From: Symsagittifera roscoffensis
Taxonomy: Eukaryota; Xenacoelomorpha; Acoela; Convolutidae
Length of the DNA: 64,000 nt
Reading direction: 5' to 3'
NCBI RefSeq assembly: GCF_963678635.1
Contig: NC_087063.1
Location: 27,277,649 to 27,341,648, forward strand
The position numbers were made by a program, and so were the translations under genes. The notes under the pieces are model-generated. The model did no database searches and was not told the origin of the DNA. It saw only the letters and a program-made list of their open reading frames with translations. This document shows, one piece after another, positions 41,053-52,500 of the stretch (positions are counted from its first letter, which is position 1; every line of letters begins with the position of its first letter).

Positions 41053-41538
41053 CTCTCTACCCAGCCTTTGCCACCTGATTCTGGCTACTCTTTTAACGAC
41101 AATAGAGGTAATTCTAGCTCGAGAAGTTACGACTTCATGCGGGCACCATTGAACAATCGAGAGATGCGCAATACTTTGTCTCAAATGTCGAGAGATGATG
41201 TTATCAGATCGCGGTATGGATATGATGATGCGTCTTCTGTGCCATTTATGGGAGGAAGTCGGGTCAAGCGAGAGCCAGAAAGTTTGGAAGAACGGTCGAA
41301 TAAACAATTAAGATATCTGCACGAAATGAAAGATGCCACTATTAGGCAACAAAGGGCGAATTCTGTGTGTTCAGTGGGCCAAGATGAAAGCATGCAAAGT
41401 AGAATGAGCTATCTGAGTGCCTTTTCGGAGTCTGTGAGCGGAGAGACTTCCCGATCTGCTCCTGAAGATGAAGGAAGAGACATTTTGGCGGGATTCACCT
41501 GCTTGGTGGAAAACTTGCCCAGGGCTCAAAGTACACTT
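41053..41538 (+). CDS. RRM gene, exon C2 (cassette 2), start of RRM
   Basis: 486 bases as in exon C, donor GTAAGG at 41539. About six substitutions change residues (F1L, RDYV to RDDV, SNSQ to SNKQ, KEAT to KDAT, SGGQ to SVGQ, SRSV to SRSA), against a handful of silent ones. CLVENLPRAQSTL is unchanged. This is the cassette nearest the terminal exon. Confidence 0.6.
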
Positions 41539-41739
41539 GTAAGGATTTTAAAAATGCCTTTCGTGTCAATTTATTTGACAGAAACTGAATTAGACAAATT
41601 GAAAACAATCGAGCGAATGTGATTGAAATTTCAGGATCGGTTTTTAAACTTGCTATTGGAAAGTTTATCATAGTGGTTACTATTTTTTCCTCGAGCAACT
41701 TGTCTTGCTGAAACAGTTTTCATGCGTCTTTTATTAAGA

Positions 41740-42440
41740 GCCAATGAACGTAGTTCAGACTCGTATATAGTTACTGATGATTTTTTTCGCTTTATTTTCT
41801 CAGGAAAAGTAAAATTTGTTCAGGCTAAAATTAACTTTTTCACGGTTCACTGCCTTTCATGTCAATTTATTTGATATTGATAGAAACTGAATTGCAAATT
41901 GAAAAACATCGAGCGAATGTGATTGAAAAGGATCGGTTTTTAAACTTGCTATTGGAAAGCTTATCAAAGTGGTTACTATTTTTTCCTCGAGTAACTTGTC
42001 TCGCTGAAACAGTTTTCATGTGTCTTTTTTAGGAGCCAATGAACGTAGTTCAGACTATTATATAGATGCTGATGTTTTTTTTTTTCGTTTTTTTTTCAGG
42101 AAAAGTAAAATTTGTTCAGGCTCGAGTTTACTTTTCACGGTTTGACTTATCATTTTTTTCAAGTTCAGTTCTTTTTCTCCGTTGAAAGGAAGGCAACCTC
42201 CACTATCGAACATCGAAAGTGTAAAATCACGATAAACGTGATCGACTTCTAGTTTCGAAAAGGGAATTTATTTTTCAGACTTCCCAGCGGAATACAAAAT
42301 TTGACTATTGATCCAATTTTTCAAATTGGGTTTATTTAGTTAAAAAGTTATCAATCGTAAATTGTTTTGGAAATTCAAACAGCTTGAGGGGCATCTATTT
42401 TTTCTTTAAAACTCGTAAGTTGGCTTTGTTCTTCAATACT
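41740..42440 (+). repeat. Dispersed repeat D, two abutting copies, unit 2
   Basis: Counterpart of 34046-34790 with several indels; signature strings GCCAATGAACGTAGTTCAGA and TTCCCAGCGGAATA present. Confidence 0.55.
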
Positions 42441-42828
42441 TTTACTTCTCTTATTGTTCCGACCATTGTCTTCGAGTGTTTTTTTTTGTATTTACATAAA
42501 ATCAGGTACCACAAAAAATCATCGGAAGAGATTGAGTGTTATATCATATCAGAACCCTTAAAGTCTTGATTCGAACGACCTTAAAAGTTTTTAAAAAGAT
42601 TTATGTGTCTAGAAAAGCCTTTTTGAATTTTTTTACTATGTCAAATTTCTTAGAGAAAGAGTATCGAGAAGGCTTATAGAAGGATAAGCAATGAAAGTTT
42701 TATTCAATCCCTAAAATCATAGTTTTTGTTCCATTTAAATGGAAGGTTTTTAGCGCCATCTTGTAATTTAAAAAAAATTGTAATTTTTTGTTTTCCTAAC
42801 CATTTTACGAAGGAAACTTTTGTCGAAT

Positions 42829-43101
42829 ATGTCTATTTACGATACAAAAAATATGCCGAAAATCTGGGCTTTCTTTCTCATCACGCTCAAAAATTCCACT
42901 TATTTGAATGTGCTCGGAATAATCTGTGCTATTTGCACAGCAACCGGCTATTCGTGTTCCATGTATTCCAATTCCCAGCTGGCGGATTGCTTTTACATGA
43001 TTTTTTTTGTGATTTTTTCCTGCTTACAAGGTGTCTGCTTAGAGGCTGATGTAGGTAAATGGCCAGTTAAATTTTGCTGCTGTTTTCAACTTGCTTGTTA
43101 A
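42829..43101 (+). CDS. Small Cys-rich hydrophobic ORF, unit 2 (doubtful gene)
   Basis: Counterpart of 35254-35496: MSIYDTKNMPKIWAFFLITL, VLGIICAICTATGYSCSMY, DCFYMIFFVIFSCLQGVCLE. It reads further, to ...FCCCFQLAC, because the unit 1 stop is absent. GTAAAT at about 43054 could be a donor. Same doubts as for unit 1. Confidence 0.25.
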   Translation: MSIYDTKNMPKIWAFFLITLKNSTYLNVLGIICAICTATGYSCSMYSNSQLADCFYMIFFVIFSCLQGVCLEADVGKWPVKFCCCFQLAC

Positions 43102-43345
43102 GAGTAATGAACGTATTCTTCAACTTTTGCTGCTGTCTTCAACTTGCTTTTTAAGAGTAATGAACGCAGTCGAAAATTAGCTAATTGATCCAGTTTTTCA
43201 AATTGGGTTAATTTAATCTAAAAAGCACCAAACAAACATTTTTCATTAAATTCAAAGAGCTGTAAGGGCATACATTTTTTTGTTTCCTTGGGTTCATTAT
43301 TATTTTCCATCTCTCATTTGGCTATGTTTTTGGGATTGTGTGAAT
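43090..43345 (+). repeat. Dispersed repeat D fragments
   Basis: Contains GAGTAATGAACG twice, TTGATCCAGTTTTTCAAATT, TTCAAAGAGCTGTAAGGGCA and TTGGCTATG. A short inverted piece of the CTATGY string lies at 43385-43430. Confidence 0.5.
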
Positions 43346-43947
43346 AATGCTCAGAAGTCGATTTTGCAGATAGCAATAGGTAACACGTATAGCCGGTTAC
43401 TGTGCAAGCAGCATAGAATGTTCCGACCACAGTCTTTTAAAAAAATACAAAAAAAAATGTTCAAATTTGTGTCGTTTTTTTTTCTGCATGTTGTGATAAA
43501 AAGATCTGAAAGAAAAAATAGAATTTAGGCATCTTTGAGAGTCATTGTAAAATAAATCCATTGGAAAACAGTTTTTGATGACAAATGACCTGAAGAAATT
43601 TTTTTGAATTTTCAAGTTTTTGATTCCAAAATTTGCGCTTAAACTCCAAAAACTACCTTTCCTTTGCTCTTCCCAAGGAAACAAAAAAATGTATGCCCTT
43701 ACAGCTCTTTTAACTTCATAAAAAATGTTTGTCAAAACTCATTTTTCACCTCTGAAATTAAGCTTAAATAATCTATTGTAAGCGTACCCGGTCACCTTAT
43801 TAGCTCGGAATTGGACCAAAAATCAAAAATTTCAAACCGGTTTATCTCGATTCAAATTTTTTTTATATGTTAAATTCACGACTGGAAGGGCTTTAAAATG
43901 ATATAACACTCAACCCAGTTCGATCATTATTTGTGGTACCTGATTTT

Positions 43948-45156
43948 GCGTGGAAAACTAAAACACACCCGAATACAAAGTTCCGCTCCATTTTCAATGG
44001 TCCGAACAATTTGTATTTTTGTACCAGTATTGATGTAATCAGATTGTGAAACAGACTGGTGTTAAGATTGATTTTTTCCATACGGAAATAGAAAAAGGGA
44101 TCACAAGGTGATTGTTAAAATCAATTCCGGATCTGGTCAACTATGGACCCCTCTTCCTCCATCTCCCTTGCTATCTAGTAACGAATTTCACCTATAAAGA
44201 ACTAATTCAACGGTTAAGGATATGTGAATTTTGTTTCTCCAGTGAATCTTCCCTTTTTGCAATATGGGAATAGTTAACAAGATCCAGTATCCCAAATGAC
44301 CAGTAACATAGTAATAGAACAATATTTATTTTCAACAAAAATGAATACCAAACATGTTTTTTCTAGATCACTTAAATATAAATCAATGATGCATTCATTT
44401 AAAATAACTTGGCATCTCATACGCATTATATTTTTGTTCCATACACAGGGTACGGTGGGTTCGATTTTAAATAAATCAAGGATATGATTGGAAAGTTTGA
44501 AAAAAGTTGGAACTTTAATTTGCATATTCTTGACTCTTGGTAAGATTTCTGCAGTTGAATTGATTTTCGTCTACTGTGGAGAAAGTTGCTTAAAGTTGAG
44601 GGCAATAATGTTTAAGGTATGATAAATATGAAGGGTTACAGTGGCTGAAAAATAGTTTTATAGAGTTAATTTTTTATGATTTAATTCTTCTTCACTTAAA
44701 TCCCCGCTTGTTTTCAGATTTATTTTGCTTTGAGATGCGAAAGTTGATTCAGCATTATATTTAATTGCTTTTTTCATTGCGATCAATTTTCCAACTGTCT
44801 ATGGGCTTTTTTTTCTTTTCGGGTATCAATTGTTTCTCTTTTTCTATGAGTTAAGGTTTCTTACTCGAACGGGTTTTGTCTCTACAATTTGAATCAGATT
44901 TTCTATCTTTTGAAAAGGCGTAAAAATGAGAAATGGCTTATATGGATGATTTATTCTGGCCATAACTTAAACTTTTCATTATCTAATTGCATGTTTCCCC
45001 AAAAATGGTTTGAATCAGTTCTATGCTTGGCATCGCCGAAGCTGTGCTTTTTTGAGACAAATAAATAGTAATTTTCTGCGCAAGATTTTATGCATTATTA
45101 TTCAACGGAAAGTTTCAGGGCAATGTAACTACAAAATCATCTTTTTGGTTCCCTAG
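43948..45156. other. Single-copy intron before the RRM terminal exon
   Basis: AT-rich; no ORF, repeat or RNA recognised. Acceptor GGTTCCCTAG at its end. Confidence 0.4.
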
Positions 45157-45339
45157 GGTGATTTGAAGAACATGCTTAAAAACTCCGGAGTTGACTACAC
45201 TGGCTTCCGCTTCCGTCCCCGATTCGGCTCTGCTCTAGTCTCCTTTGGCGACTTCTCAGAAGCGGACAGGTTCCAAAAACTGGCATCTGCTTACGTTATC
45301 GGAGGCGAGAGACTGTGCTGCTATGTGCGAAGTCCATGA
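45157..45339 (+). CDS. RRM gene, shared terminal exon (rest of RRM)
   Basis: After acceptor TTGGTTCCCTAG the frame reads GDLKNMLKNSGVDYTGFRFR, then PRFGSALVSFGDFSEADRFQ, KLASAYVIGGERLCCYVRSP and TGA. Joined in phase 0 to exon C or C2 (CLVENLPRAQSTL) it completes an RRM: beta 1 CLVENLP, helix DLKNMLKNSG, beta 2 YTGFRFRP, beta 3 GSALVSFGD (RNP1-like), helix EADRFQKLA and beta 4 ERLCCYV. The protein thus ends with a C-terminal RRM after a long disordered region; from ATG 22108 it would be about 392 residues. It probably binds RNA or acts as a protein-binding pseudo-RRM, since aromatic RNP residues are sparse. The function of this gene is otherwise unknown. Confidence 0.6.
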   Translation, partial: GDLKNMLKNSGVDYTGFRFRPRFGSALVSFGDFSEADRFQKLASAYVIGGERLCCYVRSP

Positions 45340-45362
45340 AAAGGGTTTCTTTTGAAGATTTC

Positions 45363-45368
45363 AATAAA
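45363..45368 (+). terminator. Poly(A) signal of the RRM gene
   Basis: AATAAA 24 bases after the TGA of the terminal exon, with TG/T-rich sequence downstream. This supports 45157-45339 as the last exon. Confidence 0.6.
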
Positions 45369-45399
45369 ACACATCTGACTTGAGTGCTCATAAAGCAGT

Positions 45400-46383
45400 A
45401 TCAAAATTTCCGAATCTTATTTTTCTAAATAAAAATTTCCAACTCAAAAAGTTAGAAATTCGCTTTAAGAACTTTTTAGATTCCTTTTTTGGTATTGCTT
45501 TAACTTGGCATTCGGACTGAAAACTTCAAAATTGAATTTAAACTTCAAAATTGTTGATATGTAATTTCATTGAATGTTGAATGAAAAGAATGTATTGAGG
45601 GCAATATATAGCCCGAGGCTGTTATATTGATTTTCTTGATAAAAATAAGATGTAAAATTACCTCTTCGCAGTTGAAATCATCTGTTATTGTGTTTGATTC
45701 TCGGGTTATAAAATTATTATTGAAATTATGTTAACTTTGATTTGTTATATTTGTCAAAAAGTTACACTTGCTGAGCATTGTATGACATGATTTTTGTTCT
45801 GAAAAGTTAAGAATTGTTTTGAAGGTGAAAGAATTCAATTTTTCCACTTTGATTGCTCGAAGGAACTGCTACTCAACCTAAGTTAGTGACATTCGTTTCT
45901 AGGTGTAGAGGTTTTAAGCTGAACCAATAAATCAGACATGATTGGTGAATGAATCGTCTCCAGAAATGATATTGTGAGGCAGTCTAAGTTGGTTTCATAG
46001 TTAGTCAATTGTACAGGGCGGATTTTAAAGATATCAAGATTGTGATTTTCATTTTTCCTTTTAAATTAAATCAAGTTCATAATTTATACATTCAACACCG
46101 GGAGTGATTTTGAAATACATCACAAAAAGTAGTAAGTTATTAAACAGTAAAAAAGTAGGTCTCAAAGACTTGAGTTTTATAACAGAGCAAACAGAATGGG
46201 AAAACATTTTATTCCCGTAAAATCAACACCAACGTCTGTCGTGAGCAAATTATGATTAAAGTGCTATCAGCAATTCAGATTCAACCAACAAAATAAATTA
46301 GAAAAAAAATCAAAAACTTTGCAAAAGCGGTTCGTTAAGAACGCTCCAAAAATTTGTGATAGACCGTTCGCCCAATATAACCA
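45400..46383. other. Intergenic region between RRM and bHLH genes
   Basis: About 1 kb of AT-rich sequence without ORFs or recognised repeats; it should contain the bHLH promoter, but no clear TATA box or initiator was identified. Confidence 0.4.
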
Positions 46384-46562
46384 ATGAATTGTGATATATT
46401 TTACCCCGAATCAATTGAGGGTGAGTATTTTTTGCCATCTGTGAGCGAAATTGTGGGAGATATCGTTGGGGTGAGTAGCAGGAACAGCGCATGTTCGGCG
46501 GATTCAAATGTGAACGAATTCGCATACTGGAGATTGTTGGACGACAAAGCTGTTGAGAACTG
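46384..46562 (+). CDS. bHLH gene, exon 1
   Basis: ATG then NCDIFYPESIEGEYFLPSVS, EIVGDIVGVSSRNSACSADS and FAYWRLLDDKAVEN, ending with two bases (TG) before donor GTTAGT. Phase 2 joins C of exon 2 to make Cys. Confidence 0.55.
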
Positions 46563-49500
46563 GTTAGTCTAAGAACTAATGAGAACTATCTTTTTAAAAC
46601 TCGATCAACAATGTCTGTTTTATATATAGCTTTTAAGAAATTTATCGGACAGCGTGTTAAATTTTTGAAATATTTATGAACTTGAGACTGAAATGGCGTT
46701 AAAACTGCAATCAAATTTTCAAGACTGCATTTGAACTGTCCAAAGCGCAAGGCAAACTGATTGTGCTTTTTCGGAGAATTTCAGTTTTGCCTATTTACAA
46801 TTAAAAAAAAACGTTTTCATTCAAGAACGATTTGCCATGCAATTTTTCAGAGCAAAAAAACATCAAAAGTCGACAAAAAGGCAAAAGCGAAACTTCGGAG
46901 AAGTATTTCGCTTTAGTTTAAATTTGAAGCAGAATTATTTCAGATTTTCAATACGTGGTCCGATAAATTTGTTAGAAGCTATAGGCCTAAGTATTTTTTA
47001 ATTGATTTTTTTTAGAAAAAAGTTAACATCGGTTTTTTCTCAAATTTAATTTTTCGTGGTTTGGCTTTTGGTTTTTTGAGTTCAGTTCATTTCAAGTTGT
47101 CAAAAGGAAAGCAAACTCCAATATCGAACAGCAAAATTGTAGAGTCCAGGATTTTAACTTACAGATTTTCCAGTGGAATGATAAATTTACCAATTGATCC
47201 AGTATCCTCATAAGGTAAATTTTATCAAAAAGTGTCAATCATAAATTCTTAATATCGTTTTTTTTCTGTTTCCTTACGGTCAACGACACTTCTTACTCTC
47301 TGTTGGCTATGCTTTGATTTTCCTAACTTGAATCGTTGTGTTCAGAACATTGTTCGACTGTCACAACAACCCGCCATCCTTGTTATCCGTTTTTTTTTTC
47401 ATCTAATGCAAAATCTACTTCATGGGTGTTAGAGCGCTGGCGGAGCGTTCAGGGCGCGAGCAGTCTTGTAAACAAAACTAGGTTTTAATCAGTCTTGTTA
47501 CATTATATGGGAGAAAAAGATCGAAAGTTATCCATGTTTTAATGATAGGTGTCCACAGGGGCCGATCTAGCTTTTTCTTGGCAGCTGGGTTTGATGAGTT
47601 GAACCGAAAATGATTCGTGATATCTCAAACGACCTTAGGTAACTAAATTTTGTTTTAGCTTCTCTAACTACGATGAAACTGAGTTTTTCTACCAGCAATC
47701 GAAACTGCCACAAGATAATGCTGTGGAAGACTGCCACATTGTTGAGCATTATCCAACATACGGAGTTTTCTCGGCAGGTGAAAACGATTCGATGTTTTCC
47801 AGTGCTGCCCTGGAACCGCAAATGATGACCATTTATAGTGAAAGTGTTGACTCGGCAGCTCAGCAATCAACAGGTAACGTAACGTGCTAAGTGGTCAGTG
47901 TTCTCACAAATTATCCGCTTGATTTCTTGTTTCCGAAAGGAAGCTCCTAGGGTGTCAAGTGTGTTATGATATAAAATCCCAGTAACAACTAGAGGTAAAG
48001 AGATCATGAAAAAAGATTCATTCAAAGTTTTTTATCTTTGAAATAGACTTTTCTCATTTTATCGACCCACACTAGCACTTCAGTTTAAGAGAAAACTTGA
48101 TACTTTTCTGACGAAAGATCATTACTTTGGAAGAAATTGAGACATCGTCTTCTTTTGAGATAGCTGAGGTCAAAATTATCTCTACTTCTTGCGCAGCAGC
48201 CGAATATCCTTCTTATTAGTGTCATGAGGCGACCTTCGGTACCTCATTATATTCTATTTACTTATGTATTGTCTTATCTAACTATATCTTATTTATTTAC
48301 TTATAGTGCAGTAAATTGATTCAAGGACAAATCTCACCAGCCAATTCGTTTGTCACTTGAGTTTTGGAAGCGGTCACTTGCGAGAGCCTTAAGTGTGAAT
48401 TCAAGTCAGAAAACAATATACCTTTAAAACTATACATTCAATTCTGGATTCGATAATCATTTATTCGTTACTTTAATCTATCTATATATTTATCATATCT
48501 AATTCAATATCTGGATTTTATAACATCTTTTTCCCTACTCAAACTGAGGGAAATCTCATGGCGCAGCCAGCAGTTCCTGTGAATGAAGACAGGACTGACC
48601 TACTCGGAATACCACCCTTTTGGGCAAGAACATCGGTTAACCCACCTTTCATTTGGGAGACGTGGGTGGGACAATTTTTTTTGGCGGTGAGTCTCAAAGA
48701 TAACATCTCACCGGGGGAGTTACTAGTTGCCCCAGCAGAGTTAGTGGATGAACCTTACCCAAAGCCCGAAGCACCGAGTGCAGATGAAAATGCCGCAGAG
48801 TTGGCCGATAGGAACCTCCGAATTGCAGCAGCTAATAGAAGAATCGACGAGTACAATCAAGACAGGAGACGAAAAGGACCTCGCATTGGAAATAACTGGT
48901 GTTACCATGAGGCAGAGGCGCGGTTGAAATCGCGACTTTTCTTCGCTCTGGGAAACGAGGGGAAAAAACGATTTTTGGATTCCTACCCTCATTTGGATCT
49001 CAATACTAGCTCGTTCAGAGATTTTCATAAGTGTTGTGAGGATGTCTTCAAGGCAGAGCGTGACTACACAGTCGAAAGGATTAAGCTATACAATACTATA
49101 TTCATGCAGGATAATGACTCATTCTCGTCATTCTATGCCCGACTTAGCGCTCAAACCGCGTTATGTAACTGGCCGATCGATCAGGAAAGAGCAACATTGA
49201 AAGATTTGTTCATTGGCCGCATTCGCGATGTGGAAGTTCAGAGGCAACTAATCAGAGCAAAAGCTAATCTTGATGATACTCTACAACTGGCTTTGGAAAA
49301 CGAGAAAGGGGCTAAAACATCAGAACAATTTCAGAAATTGCTCCCGCATAATAACGCTACTTTCAATTCTACAAACTCTATTCGAGTCAAACAGGAACCA
49401 ACTTCGTCAGTACAACAATTTAAGAATCAAGGAAATAGCAGCCGGGGAGGTGGTGTATCTCGTCCTAACCAACGACAAAATCAAAACAAACCATGCTATT

Positions 49501-52500
49501 TTTGTGGCAACCCGTTTTCTTTAGAACATCGCCGGTCATGCCCGGCTCGAGAAGCTACTTGTAATGCTTGCAAAAAGAAGGGTCATTTTGCGAAGGTGTG
49601 TAACACTACGAGACGACGCGTTAACATGATACAAAACGACGAGACGCCTACAGATCAAGAGTGTAATCTAATTGACGTAAACGGTGACAGCGAGCCGGAA
49701 TATGGGGTCATGGCAGTAGACGTTGTGCAGATTAACAATTTGGAGCTTCTAAAGACAGCGGGAGGACAACCAAGAAGCCTCAGCATTCAGTTACGATCCG
49801 GCAACTCCTTTTTCTATTCCACGGTGGACACTGGAAGTCCCGTATCCTTTTTAAACAAGAAGACGGCGGATATACTCATGAAGCGGATCCCCAACATTAA
49901 ATTTAAGGACATCGCGAGACATCCTTTAGATGTTACTTATGTCGATTATAACAAGAAACCAATTAAACTGTTTGGTTCTCTGGAAATCCCTATTGCATCG
50001 AAGGGATGGAAGATTGATAAGGCGTGTTTCTTGGTTTCCGAAAATCGTACCCGAAACTTACTTGGTTTGAACCTTCATGAGAAGTTAGGAATTGAAACGG
50101 TGCAACGCAGACCGGCAGAAGTTAGTTACGCCGAGGAAGATGAGGAATTGGATCCGACCTCAAAATTCTGGAGGAACCACTTTGTCAACAGGTACCCTAA
50201 TGTATTCAGCAGACTGGGGAGGTCTAAAAACCATAAAGTATTCACAAATTTTAAAGACCCGTTGGTGCCCAGACAAGTTAAAGGCCGAAAAGTCCCTATA
50301 CATTTGCAAGATCGGGTCACGGCTGAGATCAAAAAGTTGATTAAAGACAAGCACATTGAAAAGTTAGAAAAGTGTACAACGGATCATTTCATTGCACCCA
50401 TAGTCCTAACAGCAAAGAAAGATGGGTCTATAAAACTCGCACTGAATGCTAAACCTATGAATGCCCAAATCTGGCAAAACAAATATCAAATGCCTAATAT
50501 GCATGAATTGATTGACTCGGCGGCTCAAATTATAACTAAAGACACACCTGGGGAGGTGTGGTTTACTTCTCTTGACCTTAAATACGCTTTCAGTCAATTA
50601 CCTTTATCGGAACTAACCAGTAGTCATTGTAACTTTAGTATTTTGTGCGGAGAGGCAACAGGCACATATCGATTCAAGACTGGTTTCTACGGACTGACGG
50701 ACATGCCTACGGAATTTCAGAAAGCGATGGACTGTACGTTACAAGGATTAGAGGGTGTCATATGTTACCTTGATGATATACTGGTTGTCACTAAAGGAAG
50801 AGTTGAAGACCATAATGTACTAGTCGAAAGAGTCATGAGTCGATTGGATGAAGAAGGATGGGCGTTGAAACTTAGTAAATGTGAGTTTTCAGTTAATAAA
50901 CTAGTCTGGTTAGGGTACGAAATCGATGAAAACGGTTACGCCCCGAAATTCTCAAAAATAGAGGCAATCAAATCCCTGTTGCCACCCAAAACTCTTAAAC
51001 AGTTGAGATCGTTTATGGGTACACTCAATCATCTCCAACGCTTCATACCGGATTTGCACAAATACACAGTCGCATTTAGAGCTTCGCTAAAAGCGGAGAA
51101 TAAGAAATCCTTTCTGTGGGGGGAAGAGCAAACTATTGCGTTTCAAAAGATCTTAAACCTCATCGCAAACATCCCTAATTTGTTTCACTACGATGCTTCG
51201 AAAGCTTCACGTCTTAAATGCGATGCCAGTCATAGCGGGCTGGGGGCCTGTTTGGAACAAGAAGTCGAGCCAAATGTTTGGGCCCCGATTGCGTTTGCTT
51301 CTAGGTTTCTAAACTCCGCGGAAATCAAGTATAGTACCAATGAGTTAGAGCTTCTGGCTATTGTATGGTCGTGCGAGCATTTCCGTACCTATTTACTTGG
51401 TACACGATTTGTTATTCTGACCGATCATAAGGCCATCATTTCCGCCCTCAATGAAACGTATGGTAAAAAATCTTATCAGTCACGACTCTCTCGCTGGGCG
51501 GACCGCCTCATTCCGTTCGATTATCACATTGAACATATACCCGGTTCTTCTCTAGGCATCGTCGACTATTTGTCTAGATACCCGACTTTTGAAGCACCGT
51601 TGCCATCGTCGCATGACGAATTATTCGTCATTAAATCTATTCAAGCTTTTCATAATGCTTTAAATTCGATTAGTACTCGGTCTAAACCTCAAATAGTGCC
51701 GGTGGGGCATATTTCACAGTATAACGAGTTCCGACCAATCAGATCGCTTGGTGAAATTGGAGGCAACATTAGCTACCTCTTAACTCATACAACAGACCAA
51801 TCAACGTTCGATTCATCTGACCAATCATACTGTTTCAAACAGTTCAGTTCGTTGCCGCATGAGGGCGTCACAAACTGTACTCAATCTGTCAACCAATCCC
51901 AAAAGGATATGCAAATTAATCATCGTTACTTCTCGCCACTAGAGGGCGTCAGTTCATGCTCTCAGTCAACCAGCCAATCATATTCTCGTATGCAAAAACG
52001 TGAGCATTTAACATCGCCGCGAGAGGTCGACGTTTCATGCTCTGGTACTCTCGACCAATCACAGCACAGTATGCAAATGAGATACGCTAAACCAAAAGTT
52101 TTGGCTCAAACTCATTGTCCCCGACCTTACAACTTAGAAATCAGTTACGATATGGATACTTCAAATAATCTCTCTCAAAATACTACTCTTAACTCTACTC
52201 TAAATAACTCTACTAATACTGTTGACTTTGTAAATACTACGATTGAACAAACAAATCTCCTTAATTTTGTCGAGAACTTTTCTACAAGTTCCCCTAACTT
52301 TCGCACCTCCAGTCAAATAAGACCTAAGATGTCTACAATTCGCCCTCTGGATCGCCCGAGCCGTATTGATCAAATACGTTCCCGGAACATTGCCCGACTG
52401 AGACATTCTCGAGAACGATTCGTGGTCACTAGAGGACAGACTACGCAAAAGGCCCTCACTCAGTTCCTGGATAAGTGTCGGAGGCAGCGGTTGACAAGGC

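Larger units (their letters stand above)
36014..43947 (+). repeat. Tandem segmental duplication, unit 2 (7.9 kb)
   Basis: Repeats unit 1 from the palindrome centre (GATACTGTGTACAATTTTG) to TTATTTGTGGTACCTGATTTT, after which the sequence is unique. Differences include an internal 85-bp tandem copy at 36095-36262, a shorter G tract and a smaller MITE. Its last third is clearly more diverged from unit 1 than the rest. Confidence 0.9.

Noticed and set aside
35254-43101. Assignment of the small hydrophobic ORFs to the MARVEL or tetraspanin families
   Set aside because: Only two hydrophobic segments and no family-defining motif; most differences between copies are non-synonymous.
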